Part shown: positions 52,423 to 60,895 of the stretch, in pieces
How the letters are laid out: each line of letters starts with the position of its first letter
Numbering within the stretch: position 1 is the first letter of the stretch
Assembly (NCBI GenBank): GCA_001768515.1
Contig: MEOA01000054.1
Coordinates: forward strand, 85,053-149,052
Reading direction: 5' to 3'
Source: Bacteroidetes bacterium GWE2_42_24
Lineage (GTDB): Bacteria > Bacteroidota > Bacteroidia > Bacteroidales > TTA-H9
DNA length: 64,000 bases
Notes under the pieces: model-generated
Database searches by the model: none
Told to the model about the DNA's origin: nothing
What the model saw: the letters and a program-made list of their open reading frames with translations, nothing else
Made by a program: the position numbers and the translations under genes

Positions 52423-53001
52423 TCAATGAGCGTCGTAAATGACACCCGTTTTAACTTCTCCGGCTACAACAATGTTCATTTTAATATCATGCACATCAGT
52501 GGGGACTTCGTCTATAAGCTGACATCTGAATCCGACGCCAATCCTGAAACATTTCAAGTGGCTGAGCAGTTCGTCATAATAAGCTTTTCCTCGTCCCATC
52601 CTGTTGTTGTTGGGATCGAAAGCAACACCAGGAACGATGATCAGGTCGATCGTTTCCGGTGTTTCAAAATCCGGCCCGATGGGTTCCGGAATGGCATACA
52701 GGTCGCCCTGATGCAGGGTGTCGGTCCCTTTGAATTCCTTTAATCTGAGTTTATTGCCGTCGACCGATGGGAGAATGATTTGTTTTTTATGAAACCATTT
52801 TTCAATAAATTTTCTGGTAGGAAGCTCATCCTTCATTGCCCAGTAAACCATTATGCATTTGGCTGCTTTAAACTCATCAAGCGACTCGACAAGATTAAAA
52901 ACTGTCTTGCTCTCGGTTTCGCTTGCCTCAGGGGTAAGTATTTGTTTTAGTTGACGAATTGTCTTCCGGAGTTCTTTCTTTTTTTCGTCGGTGGTGTTCA
53001 T
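52423..53001 (-). CDS. 5-formyltetrahydrofolate cyclo-ligase
   Basis: Converts 5-formyl-THF to methenyl-THF with ATP, returning stored folate to the active pool. The 192-residue protein has the N-terminal KELRKTIRQLKQ, MVYWAMKDELPTRKFIEKW, and the ATP-site IIVPGVAFDPNNNRMGRGKAYYD. The C-terminal FRCQLIDEVPTDVHDIKMN is also typical. A -7 box TAACTTTG lies only 5 bases upstream of the ATG (53006-53013). mrp follows 58 bases downstream on the same strand. Confidence 0.93.
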   Translation of the reverse strand: MNTTDEKKKELRKTIRQLKQILTPEASETESKTVFNLVESLDEFKAAKCIMVYWAMKDELPTRKFIEKWFHKKQIILPSVDGNKLRLKEFKGTDTLHQGDLYAIPEPIGPDFETPETIDLIIVPGVAFDPNNNRMGRGKAYYDELLSHLKCFRIGVGFRCQLIDEVPTDVHDIKMNIVVAGEVKTGVIYDAH

Positions 53002-53005
53002 GGCA

Positions 53006-53013
53006 CAAAGTTA
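53006..53013 (-). promoter_or_regulatory. -7 box abutting the 5-formyl-THF cyclo-ligase start
   Basis: On the minus strand this reads TAACTTTG, an exact TAnnTTTG match ending 4 bases before the ATG. If used, transcription would begin at or just inside the start codon, giving a leaderless message. The same geometry occurs at dnaB. Confidence 0.3.
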
Positions 53014-53056
53014 ACGGAAAGGTTTTAAAGTGGTATTCCTGTGTTTAAAAAACAAG

Positions 53057-53093
53057 AGCTCCGGTGTAACGGCCATGCAGTTGCACCGGAGCT
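53057..53093 (-). terminator. Terminator of sppA
   Basis: A 10-bp perfect stem (AGCTCCGGTG with CACCGGAGCT) lies 20 bases past the sppA stop and is followed on the minus strand by CTTGTTTTTT. This is a good intrinsic terminator in the sppA direction. Confidence 0.85.
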
Positions 53094-53113
53094 GAGTAGT
53101 GTTGTCGGGTTTT

Positions 53114-54886
53114 TTAGTTTATTGTGATTTCCATTGGCATCCGTGTTTGAATTCTATCGGCTTTCACCAATTTTTTCAAGGTCAGAATGTGCCTGCCATA
53201 TTCGCCGAAATTTCTGGTTATGAGGGCATCGGTGTCGGCGCCGCCCAGTTTTCCGAAAAATTTCTGAAAGGGATCGATCTGCTCCGGCAGTGTTACAACG
53301 CGGTATTCATCAATATTCGCCATAGATGCAGCAAGTTTCACCGCATCATCGAGACCACCGAAAAGGTCAACCAGCCCAATTTCTTTGGCATCGATTCCGC
53401 TCCATACACGCCCCTGGCCAATACTGTCAACTTCGGCTTTGGTAAGTCCACGCCCTTCAGATACATGGCTGATGAAGGTGTCATATACTTTTTCGACTCC
53501 CTTTTGGATAAAGTCGCGCTGATAGGGTGAAAGCGGTTTCATGATGCTGATGTAATCACTGTTTTTATTAGTAGCAACTTCATCAAAGGTAACGCCTATT
53601 TTTTCAGTAACGAGTTTTCCTATGTTGGGGATAATTCCGAAAACGCCGATGCTCCCGGTGATTGTATTGGGCATCGCCATGATGGTGTCGGCACCGCAGG
53701 CAATGTAGTAACCTCCTGAGGCGGCAACATCGCCCAGGGAAGCGACAACAGGTTTTACCCCGCGAGCGAGTTTTACCTCACGCCAGATAACATCGCTGGC
53801 GAGTGCACTTCCTCCGGGAGAATTAACCCTAAGAACAATGGCTCTCACTTTATCATCGAGACGGGCTTTTCTGATCGCCGCTGCAATACGGTCAGATCCG
53901 ATGGTTTTGTCATCTCCATCTCCGCTTTCAATTTCGCCAACAGCATAGATGACAGCAATCTTTTTCGAGCGGATGCTTTTCTTTTTTACGGGATCGTTGG
54001 CCATAAAGTAATCTTCAAAAGAAAGAAGCGTAAGACTATCGTCTGACATTACGCCTATTTTTGTTTTCAGATCGTCGAGCACCTCATCATAATAACTGAG
54101 CCCATCGATAAGTCCGGCGTTGAGCGCGGTGTTCCCTTCTTCAGCCACCAAACTGTCGGCCAATTGATTCATACGGGGAATCTCTATACTTCTGCTTTCG
54201 GCCATCTGTTTGATCATGTTGTCCCAGATGGTTCCAATGAAGCGGGCAGTCTGATCCCGGTTGGCTTCACTCATCTTATTGAGCATAAATGGTTCAACGG
54301 CACTTTTAAATTTTCCATGACGAATAACCTGGGGTTCTACACCCACCTTGTCGAGTAGGTTTTTATAGAACATGACCTGAGCCATCAATCCTTTAAAATC
54401 GATTGATCCTTCGGGTTGAAGGAAAATCTGATCGGCAACGGTCGCTATGTAATAGGCTTTTTGGCTGAGCGTTTCACCATAGGCAATAATGAATTTTCCC
54501 GTTTCTTTGAATTTGAGTAGCTCATTTCTTATATCTTCGAGTGTGGCTGGTTGAGCAGCAATATCAGAGAGGTTTAAAAATAAACCGGCAATTTTTTCAT
54601 CATGGCCTGCTTTAACAATGTTTTTAATAATATCGTCGAGACCTGTTGGCTCGTTGTTCTCCATGCTTTGCCAGTTAAACCCTGCGAAAGGATTTGTGGG
54701 CGAACGATCAACAATTGGTTTGTCGAATCGTAGTTCCAGAATTGTTTTATCCTCGACTTTTGTAATCTCTTTGGATGAGAAGGTAAGCATGCTGGCAATC
54801 ATACCAATCACGATCAACACGATAAGAAAAAGTGACACCAGAGTCCCGAGCGTGGAGGCCAGAAAGAATTTAAGAAATTGTTTCAT
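53114..54886 (-). CDS. sppA: Signal peptide peptidase SppA, long (67-kDa) form
   Basis: A membrane serine protease that digests cleaved signal peptides. The 590-residue double-domain form starts at 54886 with a membrane helix (TLGTLVSLFLIVLIVIGMIASML). The general-base Lys is in RHGKFKSAVEPFML of the first half. The nucleophile Ser is in GDVAASGGYYIACG of the second, with VNSPGGSALASD and ANTITGSIGVFG-like NTITGSIGVFG. The frame reaches back to 55006, but the added residues overlap folK and precede the membrane helix without sense. It is convergent with nothing and ends at its own terminator. Confidence 0.93.
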   Translation of the reverse strand: MKQFLKFFLASTLGTLVSLFLIVLIVIGMIASMLTFSSKEITKVEDKTILELRFDKPIVDRSPTNPFAGFNWQSMENNEPTGLDDIIKNIVKAGHDEKIAGLFLNLSDIAAQPATLEDIRNELLKFKETGKFIIAYGETLSQKAYYIATVADQIFLQPEGSIDFKGLMAQVMFYKNLLDKVGVEPQVIRHGKFKSAVEPFMLNKMSEANRDQTARFIGTIWDNMIKQMAESRSIEIPRMNQLADSLVAEEGNTALNAGLIDGLSYYDEVLDDLKTKIGVMSDDSLTLLSFEDYFMANDPVKKKSIRSKKIAVIYAVGEIESGDGDDKTIGSDRIAAAIRKARLDDKVRAIVLRVNSPGGSALASDVIWREVKLARGVKPVVASLGDVAASGGYYIACGADTIMAMPNTITGSIGVFGIIPNIGKLVTEKIGVTFDEVATNKNSDYISIMKPLSPYQRDFIQKGVEKVYDTFISHVSEGRGLTKAEVDSIGQGRVWSGIDAKEIGLVDLFGGLDDAVKLAASMANIDEYRVVTLPEQIDPFQKFFGKLGGADTDALITRNFGEYGRHILTLKKLVKADRIQTRMPMEITIN

Positions 54887-54996
54887 GTTAATAGTATTTT
54901 GTTTTTCAGTGCAATGATAGCAATAATTACATTTCGCTCGGCCATGTTCGTTATTTAAAACGATGGAATGGTTAATTTTACAGCAAATATCATCGA

Positions 54997-55515
54997 ATGA
55001 CAACATCTTGTCTTTTGTTGGGAAGTAATTTGGGCGACCGCCTTAGCTATCTGCGTGAAGCCTTTAAAAGGCTTCAACAGGCAGGTATTCAGATTCTGGC
55101 TGTATCCGATGTCTATGAAAGTAACCCCTGGGGGTTCGATTCATTCGACAGGTTTCTGAATATGGCTGTAACTATAGAAACGAATCTTGCGGCTGTTGAT
55201 CTGCTGGAGTTGTGTCTGCTAATAGAAGCAGAATTGGGTCGTATAAGGGCTGGTGAAGGTTATTCTTCCAGAACTATTGATATTGACATTGTTTTGTATA
55301 GCAGTCAGGTGATTGATCTTGATTTTTTGCAAATCCCGCACCCCCGCCTGTCGGTCAGGCGATTTGCTCTGGTTCCGGTTGTGCAGTTACTGCCTGAGGT
55401 TGTTCATCCGGTATTGAAGAGAAGTATGATTCAGTTATTAAACGAATGTCCCGACCAAAATGATGTTATCTTTCACACCTCAGGTGAACATGTATGGCCC
55501 GGCTCCTCAATCTGA
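54997..55515 (+). CDS. folK: 2-amino-4-hydroxy-6-hydroxymethyldihydropteridine pyrophosphokinase
   Basis: Transfers pyrophosphate from ATP to the pterin in folate synthesis. The 172-residue protein begins SCLLLGSNLGDRLSYLREAF and has ESNPWGFDSFDRFLNMAVTIET, SRTIDIDIVLYSS (with the Mg2+ aspartates) and IPHPRLSVRRFALVPV. It diverges from sppA; the two frames are separated by about 110 bases. The deoxynucleoside kinase gene follows 6 bases downstream. Confidence 0.95.
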   Translation: MTTSCLLLGSNLGDRLSYLREAFKRLQQAGIQILAVSDVYESNPWGFDSFDRFLNMAVTIETNLAAVDLLELCLLIEAELGRIRAGEGYSSRTIDIDIVLYSSQVIDLDFLQIPHPRLSVRRFALVPVVQLLPEVVHPVLKRSMIQLLNECPDQNDVIFHTSGEHVWPGSSI

Positions 55516-55521
55516 AATCCT

Positions 55522-56157
55522 ATGAAGTACAATTATGTCGTAATTGAAGGCTGCATTGGAGCCGGGAAAACAACACTGACAAAAATGCTGGCGGCCGATT
55601 ATAATGCCAGATTGGTGCTTGAACAGTTTGAAGATAATTCTTTCCTTCCAAAATTCTATAGGGAGCCCGAGAAATATGCCTTTCCGCTGGAATTGTCATT
55701 TCTGGCTGAGCGCTATCAGCAATTGAAACGGGTGCTTTCTCAAACAGATTTGTTTCATGATTTCACTATTGCTGATTATTTTTTGCAGAAATCATTAATC
55801 TTTGCCAGAGCAACCCTACAAGAGGATGAGTATAACCTGTATTCGCGTCTGTTTCATATTATTCACCCCCAGCTTCCTGAACCCGATCTGCTTGTTTATC
55901 TTTATGCCCCGGCCGAAAGGTTGTTGAAGAACATTGGTCATCGTGGGCGATCCTATGAACAATCGATCCCTGAGGAGTACCTGAGCCGCATTCAGGAAGG
56001 TTATCTGGACTATATGAGGCGCCAGACCGGGAAAAGAATTCTCATTATTGATATCAATCAGATCGACTTCGTTGGACAAAGAAGCGATTATGAGTGGATC
56101 CGCTCGGTCGTGTCAAAATCTTATGAGCCTGGCATTCATCGCATCACGCCTTCGTGA
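55522..56157 (+). CDS. Deoxynucleoside kinase
   Basis: Phosphorylates deoxynucleosides for salvage. The 211-residue protein has the P-loop VIEGCIGAGKTTLTKMLAAD, the FLAERYQQLKR substrate region, FTIADYFLQKSLIFA, and a lid with Arg residues (RGRSYEQSIPEEYL). It belongs to the dCK/dGK family; whether the substrate is dA, dG or dC cannot be told. It is directly behind folK, with which it is probably cotranscribed. Confidence 0.9.
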   Translation: MKYNYVVIEGCIGAGKTTLTKMLAADYNARLVLEQFEDNSFLPKFYREPEKYAFPLELSFLAERYQQLKRVLSQTDLFHDFTIADYFLQKSLIFARATLQEDEYNLYSRLFHIIHPQLPEPDLLVYLYAPAERLLKNIGHRGRSYEQSIPEEYLSRIQEGYLDYMRRQTGKRILIIDINQIDFVGQRSDYEWIRSVVSKSYEPGIHRITPS

Positions 56158-56270
56158 TTTTAGCCTGACTATATATTTGGAAACACGCTCGACTTGAGAT
56201 TAAGGATATGGGAAAACAAAGTTGAGGTTATAACGTTAATTTACATCGTATAAGCAAAATTGATAGAGAA

Positions 56271-57347
56271 ATGAAAGAGTTGAACAGCATTATCACAGGA
56301 ACGGGATCATATGTGCCTGATATAACGGTTTCTAATAATGATTTCCGTGACAATGTCTTTATGGATATTGATGGGAATATAGTGGCGGGTACTCATGATG
56401 AAATCACCGGGAAGTTTACAGCCATTACTGGTATTTATGAGCGCCGATATGCAGCTGAAGGGATGCAGGCATCTGATCTTGCCACGTTGGCAGCCCGTGA
56501 AGCCATTATAAATTCTGGTATTGACCCTGAGTCACTTGATTATTTAATTGTTGCTCATAATTTTGGCGATGTAATCAAGCATACGATTCAATCAGATATG
56601 GTGCCAAGTATCGCCTCAAGGGTAAAACACAACCTTGGAATCGTCAACCCGCACTGTGTGGGTTTTGATCTGTTGTTTGGGTGTCCTGGGTGGGTTCAGG
56701 GACTTATCGTGGCCAATTCGTTCATCAAAAGTGGGGTGGCCGGTAAATGTCTTGTCATCGGTACGGAAACGTTATCACGTGTAGTTGATAGCCATGACAG
56801 AGATACCATGATATACGCCGATGGGGCAGGAGCCTGTATTCTTGAGGCTTCTTCGGAAGTAGGTAAGGGAATTATGGCGTTTTCAAACGTAAGCTTTACA
56901 TCTGAAGAGTCAGGTTACCTTTATCTAGGGAAGAGTAACTCTCCCGATGCTGATCCAAAGATCAGGTATATAAAGATGAATGGCCGGAAGCTATATGAAT
57001 TCGCCCTGTTGCATGTTCCCGGTGCGATGAAACAGGCTCTCGATAAAGCAGGATATGGTATTCAGGATTTAAAAAAGATTTTTATTCATCAGGCCAATGA
57101 AAAGATGGACGAGGAGATTGTGAAACGGTTTTACCGCCTTTACGGTCAGCGTGTGATTCCGGAAGGCATGATGCCGATGAATATTCACAAGTTGGGGAAT
57201 AGCTCTGTGGCAACTATTCCTACACTGCTTGATCAGGTTTTAAGGAAGACTTCAGAGCAGGAGCATGAAGTAAATCCTGGAGATGTTGTTTTATTTGCTT
57301 CGGTAGGGGCGGGAATGAACATCAATGCGATTGCATATAGGTTTTGA
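56271..57347 (+). CDS. 3-oxoacyl-ACP synthase III-type ketosynthase
   Basis: A 358-residue KAS III (FabH-like) thiolase-fold enzyme. The catalytic Cys is at residue 138 in LLFGCPGW. The His is in IFIHQANEKMDEEI and the Asn in HKLGNSSVATIP. It is somewhat longer than typical FabH (about 315-330), with an extra loop near the N-terminus (MDIDGNIVAGTHDEITGKF). It stands alone, not beside fab genes. It may start fatty acid synthesis or act in a special pathway; the substrate is not determinable here. Confidence 0.87.
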   Translation: MKELNSIITGTGSYVPDITVSNNDFRDNVFMDIDGNIVAGTHDEITGKFTAITGIYERRYAAEGMQASDLATLAAREAIINSGIDPESLDYLIVAHNFGDVIKHTIQSDMVPSIASRVKHNLGIVNPHCVGFDLLFGCPGWVQGLIVANSFIKSGVAGKCLVIGTETLSRVVDSHDRDTMIYADGAGACILEASSEVGKGIMAFSNVSFTSEESGYLYLGKSNSPDADPKIRYIKMNGRKLYEFALLHVPGAMKQALDKAGYGIQDLKKIFIHQANEKMDEEIVKRFYRLYGQRVIPEGMMPMNIHKLGNSSVATIPTLLDQVLRKTSEQEHEVNPGDVVLFASVGAGMNINAIAYRF

Positions 57348-57408
57348 TTGTACCTTGGGTTAAAAACGCCCGGTTAAATAAGGAATATTTATCTCGAACT
57401 TTGACATA

Positions 57409-57434
57409 CCACGGCTATCGGGCCGTGGTTTTTT
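57409..57434 (+). terminator. Terminator of the KAS III gene
   Basis: A 7-bp GC-rich stem (CCACGGC with GCCGTGG) and a 6-base loop are followed by TTTTTT, 61 bases past the stop. This is a typical intrinsic terminator on the plus strand. Confidence 0.85.
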
Positions 57435-57509
57435 ATGCCTGATTGAGGAAGATTAAAAAAGAGAAAGTGTTTTGATTACAATGATAATTGAATCACACAA
57501 TGGTAAAAG

Positions 57510-57539
57510 AAAAGAGGCCACCAGAAGGTGGCCTCTTTT
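57510..57539 (-). terminator. Terminator of the OmpA-like gene
   Basis: A 13-bp perfect stem (AAAAGAGGCCACC with GGTGGCCTCTTTT) and a 4-base loop lie 21 bases past the OmpA-like stop. The T run follows on the minus strand. Confidence 0.85.
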
Positions 57540-57560
57540 GTGACAAGTGTGATTCAGAAA

Positions 57561-60044
57561 TTATTCAACGATTTTGCTGAATTCAGGGGTTTCAAAGTAT
57601 TTGATGAATTCCCTGTCGGTCTTGGCTACACCCTTGAGTGAAGCATCGGCCTTAACAGCTTTGTCGAGGTTTTCGTAAAGAAGGGTGGTGTTGGCTGTAC
57701 GTGCACCAAGAACTGCCATCAGATAGTATGTCTGGGCATCCTTTTCAGCACAATCAAGCGTACGGGCAGCTTCACCGGTATTGTTTGAAAGTATCTGAGC
57801 AAGTGCCAGATTGTAGCTGCACTTGTGATCTTTCATTCCGTGAACGGCTTCAGCATATTTTCCCTTAGCAATCATGAGGGTGGCAAGATTGTAGGTTTCG
57901 TTAACACCAAGTTTTTTGGCTTTTTCGAAAAGTTGTTGCGCTTTTTCGGTTTCGCCTTTTGCCACGGCTACAACACCCAGATTATTGGTAACTTCACCAT
58001 TGTCTGGTGACAGGGTGTTGGCTTTATTCAGGTAAGTTTCAGCAGCAGAAATGTTTTTCTGCTTCAGTTCGGTCATGCCTGCATTGTTGAAAGCTTTCCA
58101 ACTGTTAGGGAATACGGTAGTAGCTGATTTGTATATCTGAGCCTGAGTTTTAACATCCTGAGTAAGCGTAGCAGCGAACAAGAGTTCTGGTTCGGTAAGT
58201 TGTTCAGGATTGGTGGTAGCAAGACGTGCTATCTCTTCGTTGGTCCGTTTGGGTTCGTAGGTGTTAATTGCGATTTCAGAACGACGCAGAGGGGGAAGGA
58301 GGTTTTCTTCGATTTCGGGATAAATCACGATCATGTTACGGATTTCTTCTTCCTTTTTCTTAGGATCTGCAGAGTTCACAACATTCAGGACAACGTTTTT
58401 GTCTTTAATGGTTGAGCCTTCAACAGCTTTCATGAAGCCATTCCAGTCAGGTCCATTACCAACAACATTGAAGTTGAGGGCTTTTACATCGAATTTCACT
58501 GTGGCATTCTTGTCCTTGTTCATCTTTTCAAGATCGTTGACCACTACCTTGCGGGCAGCTTCAGCACGATTCTTCGAAAGGTTGGCATTGAAAGTTTCTT
58601 CACCTTCGGGAGAAGCCCATGCTGAGATGGTAATATCTTTAACCTGATAGCCTTGTTTCATGTAATCAAAGAGAGAACTCAGCGCAGCTTTTGATTGATC
58701 ATCTTTATTCATACCAAATTTGTAGCTAATATCGTATTTGTTCTTGGGGAAATAGATGTTGGCGTTTTTGGTAAGGATAACCATCTGCTGATACCCATGA
58801 GCTGAAGTAACAACATCCTGATCGGCCTTGATCCGCTTGCAGGTGTATATAACACCATCGGCAAGTTTACGATCACTTAAGGCAAGTGATTTGTATTTAG
58901 CCTTGATTTCGCTGGGTTTCATTGAAGCGCTGACAGGTTCATTAGGCAGATAAACAAAAGGATCAACATGCAGTTCAGCAATGTTCATGTTAGGTTTGTA
59001 AGGGATGGTAGCCTTGTAGGTAAAGGTTCCGCCATTGGCGTAGCTGATGATGTCGCCTTCGCCCTGAACATTCTCACCACGGAGTACGATTGGTTTCAGC
59101 ATGGTTGAATCACCCATATAACGAAGAACCGGCTGGAAATGCATGGCAGCTTTTTTGTGGAAATATTTCGGAGGGAATACGCCACGGATAGTAACACGGA
59201 TTGAATCACCTGTAGTTTCAAGTACTTCTGGTGTTACATCGTATTTAACAAGACCGTAATCCTTCTTCATCTTGTTGATATTCGAACCGCTGCCGAATTT
59301 GTAAGTCAGACCGAGGGTGGTAAAGCTGTAAAAGTCGTTCTTGATTTCTTTGTTACCGCCATTGACAATGTCCAGGCCATCGGAATCAGTCCAACGGAGA
59401 GATGATTCGATGTTGGCATCCCATTTTTCAGCCAAACGAATGTTAAATCCTAATCCAACGGGAACCATGGCAACGATACGACGTCCGCCAAAGCCTTTTC
59501 CGCCTTCACCATTGGGTTCATCATAGCCCCGTTTTCTTACTGATTCATCTGCTAGATCGGTAACGATAGATCTGTATTGAGCATTACCAAATCCGATGAA
59601 TGTATAAACGCCAAGAAGTCTGTCAGGGTTATACGACAGAATGAGGTTATCAAGGTCAAATGTAGCCTGAAGGGAATAATCGATCCAGTCACCTTCAACA
59701 GATTTGTTGTAGAACTCAAATCCTTTATATTCCTGACGATCCTCTTTACCGGCATACTTGCCATAACCGAGTTGGCCTCTCAGACCAAATACGGGGGTAA
59801 GTTGACGACCAAAGTAGCCGCTAAAGCCAAACTTGACATTGTCACCATCGGGCATCACCCGGTATTTGGTAATATCACCATGAAGCAGGCTTAAACCGCC
59901 ATTAGCGCCAATGTACCAGTAACCGTCAAACGAGGACTTTGCTGGCTTGGTATCTTTCACCTGTTGAGCATAAATGCCTGTTGTTGAAAATACTACAAAG
60001 ACCGAGAGAAGGACTTTGAGTACGGTTAGATAAACTTTTTTCAT
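57561..60044 (-). CDS. Large outer-membrane OmpA-like protein with TPR repeats
   Basis: An 827-residue envelope protein. It has a signal peptide ending TTGIYAQQ, then an N-terminal 8-stranded-barrel-like region (about 40-260; GYWYIGANGGLSLLHGD, GYFGRQLTPVFGLRGQLGYGKY). A middle beta-rich region follows. An OmpA-type region is recognisable around NANIYFPKNKYDISYKFG (about 420-530), with ISAWASPEGEETFNANLSKNRAEAA, the peptidoglycan-contact layout. The C-terminal third carries TPR-like helical repeats (FNNAGMTELKQKNISAAETYL, TNNLGVVAVAKGETEKAQQLF). It probably links outer membrane and cell wall and may scaffold other proteins. A full promoter precedes it. Confidence 0.87.
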   Translation of the reverse strand: MKKVYLTVLKVLLSVFVVFSTTGIYAQQVKDTKPAKSSFDGYWYIGANGGLSLLHGDITKYRVMPDGDNVKFGFSGYFGRQLTPVFGLRGQLGYGKYAGKEDRQEYKGFEFYNKSVEGDWIDYSLQATFDLDNLILSYNPDRLLGVYTFIGFGNAQYRSIVTDLADESVRKRGYDEPNGEGGKGFGGRRIVAMVPVGLGFNIRLAEKWDANIESSLRWTDSDGLDIVNGGNKEIKNDFYSFTTLGLTYKFGSGSNINKMKKDYGLVKYDVTPEVLETTGDSIRVTIRGVFPPKYFHKKAAMHFQPVLRYMGDSTMLKPIVLRGENVQGEGDIISYANGGTFTYKATIPYKPNMNIAELHVDPFVYLPNEPVSASMKPSEIKAKYKSLALSDRKLADGVIYTCKRIKADQDVVTSAHGYQQMVILTKNANIYFPKNKYDISYKFGMNKDDQSKAALSSLFDYMKQGYQVKDITISAWASPEGEETFNANLSKNRAEAARKVVVNDLEKMNKDKNATVKFDVKALNFNVVGNGPDWNGFMKAVEGSTIKDKNVVLNVVNSADPKKKEEEIRNMIVIYPEIEENLLPPLRRSEIAINTYEPKRTNEEIARLATTNPEQLTEPELLFAATLTQDVKTQAQIYKSATTVFPNSWKAFNNAGMTELKQKNISAAETYLNKANTLSPDNGEVTNNLGVVAVAKGETEKAQQLFEKAKKLGVNETYNLATLMIAKGKYAEAVHGMKDHKCSYNLALAQILSNNTGEAARTLDCAEKDAQTYYLMAVLGARTANTTLLYENLDKAVKADASLKGVAKTDREFIKYFETPEFSKIVE

Positions 60045-60083
60045 AGGTACGGTTTTTTAAAGTTATAATTTCTGAAGTCACCA

Positions 60084-60113
60084 CAAATTTATGCTATTTT
60101 TTAACGGAGTCAA
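60084..60113 (-). promoter_or_regulatory. Promoter of the OmpA-like gene
   Basis: On the minus strand TTG (60111-60113) and TAAATTTG (60084-60091) are separated by 19 bases, the best-spaced promoter in the window. The leader would be about 33 bases to the ATG at 60044. Confidence 0.6.
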
Positions 60114-60236
60114 CGCTTCCATCTAAATTTATTGATATTTTAAATGAAATAAACAAAATGTAAGCTTTTCGACTTCGTGAGAGTTATACTCACGATAATG
60201 TATAAAGGTTACGATTTGAAGGCAAATATAAACAAT

Positions 60237-60773
60237 CTAATGACTTATAAGCAACTCGGAATAGATTTTCCATAAAACAATACCACCTGCGACGGAAACA
60301 TTCAAAGAGTGTTTGGTGCCCGATTGCGGAATCTCCAGGCAGCCATCACATAAATCTACAATAGACTGGTCAACACCATTTAATTCATTGCCAAAGATCA
60401 ATGCAAGCTTATTCGCTGACCGGGGTTGGAAGTCCGCCAGACTGACACTGCATTTAACCTGCTCAACCGCTATGATGGTGTAGCCTTGTTTTTTAAGCTG
60501 ATTAATACAATCGTTGGTTTTTTCGCTGTACTCCCAAGTAACGGTTTCAGTTGCGCCAAGTGCTGTTTTCTGAATTTCACGGTGTGGTGGCGTTGCTGTA
60601 ATGCCACACAGATATATTTTCTCAATCAGGAAAGCATCTCCGGTACGAAAAAACGATCCTATATTGCTCTGGCTTCTAATGTTATCCAGAACTACTACGA
60701 CAGGAAGTTTTTGCGCTTTCTGAAATTCTTCCACCGTCAGTCTGTTCAGTTCTTCATTGAGGGTTTTTTTCAT
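60237..60773 (-). CDS. TrmH/SpoU-family RNA methyltransferase
   Basis: A SPOUT-class enzyme that 2'-O-methylates tRNA or rRNA. The 178-residue protein shows VVVLDNIRSQSNIGSFFRT (motif 1), LALIFGNELNGVDQSIVD (motif 2) and CLEIPQSGTKHSLNVSVAGGI (motif 3), the trefoil-knot cofactor site. No extra RNA-binding domain is present, as in short TrmH proteins, and the target nucleoside is not decidable. The ATG at 60773 is preferred to a TTG at 60797 because a -7 box lies between them. Confidence 0.88.
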   Translation of the reverse strand: MKKTLNEELNRLTVEEFQKAQKLPVVVVLDNIRSQSNIGSFFRTGDAFLIEKIYLCGITATPPHREIQKTALGATETVTWEYSEKTNDCINQLKKQGYTIIAVEQVKCSVSLADFQPRSANKLALIFGNELNGVDQSIVDLCDGCLEIPQSGTKHSLNVSVAGGIVLWKIYSELLISH

Positions 60774-60794
60774 ATTTTTAGTTTGGGTTCCTTG

Positions 60795-60868
60795 CAAAGG
60801 TAGCGATTCGAATGTGTCTATAGTAATTATGGCAGGTTCGTAAATCAGGTTGAATTTTGGTACATTTG
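60795..60868. promoter_or_regulatory. Divergent -7 boxes between the SpoU gene and mutS
   Basis: On the minus strand 60795-60802 reads TACCTTTG, with a leader of about 15 bases to the SpoU gene. On the plus strand 60861-60868 reads TACATTTG, with a leader of about 21 bases to mutS. Both match TAnnTTTG; -33 elements are not clear. Confidence 0.45.
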
Positions 60869-60895
60869 CTTTTTTAATAAAAACAAAGGTGTAGT

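Noticed and set aside
54887..55006. N-terminal extension of the sppA frame to 55006
   Set aside because: It would add a Cys-rich 40-residue segment in front of the membrane helix and run into folK on the other strand. The ATG at 54886 gives the normal SppA start.
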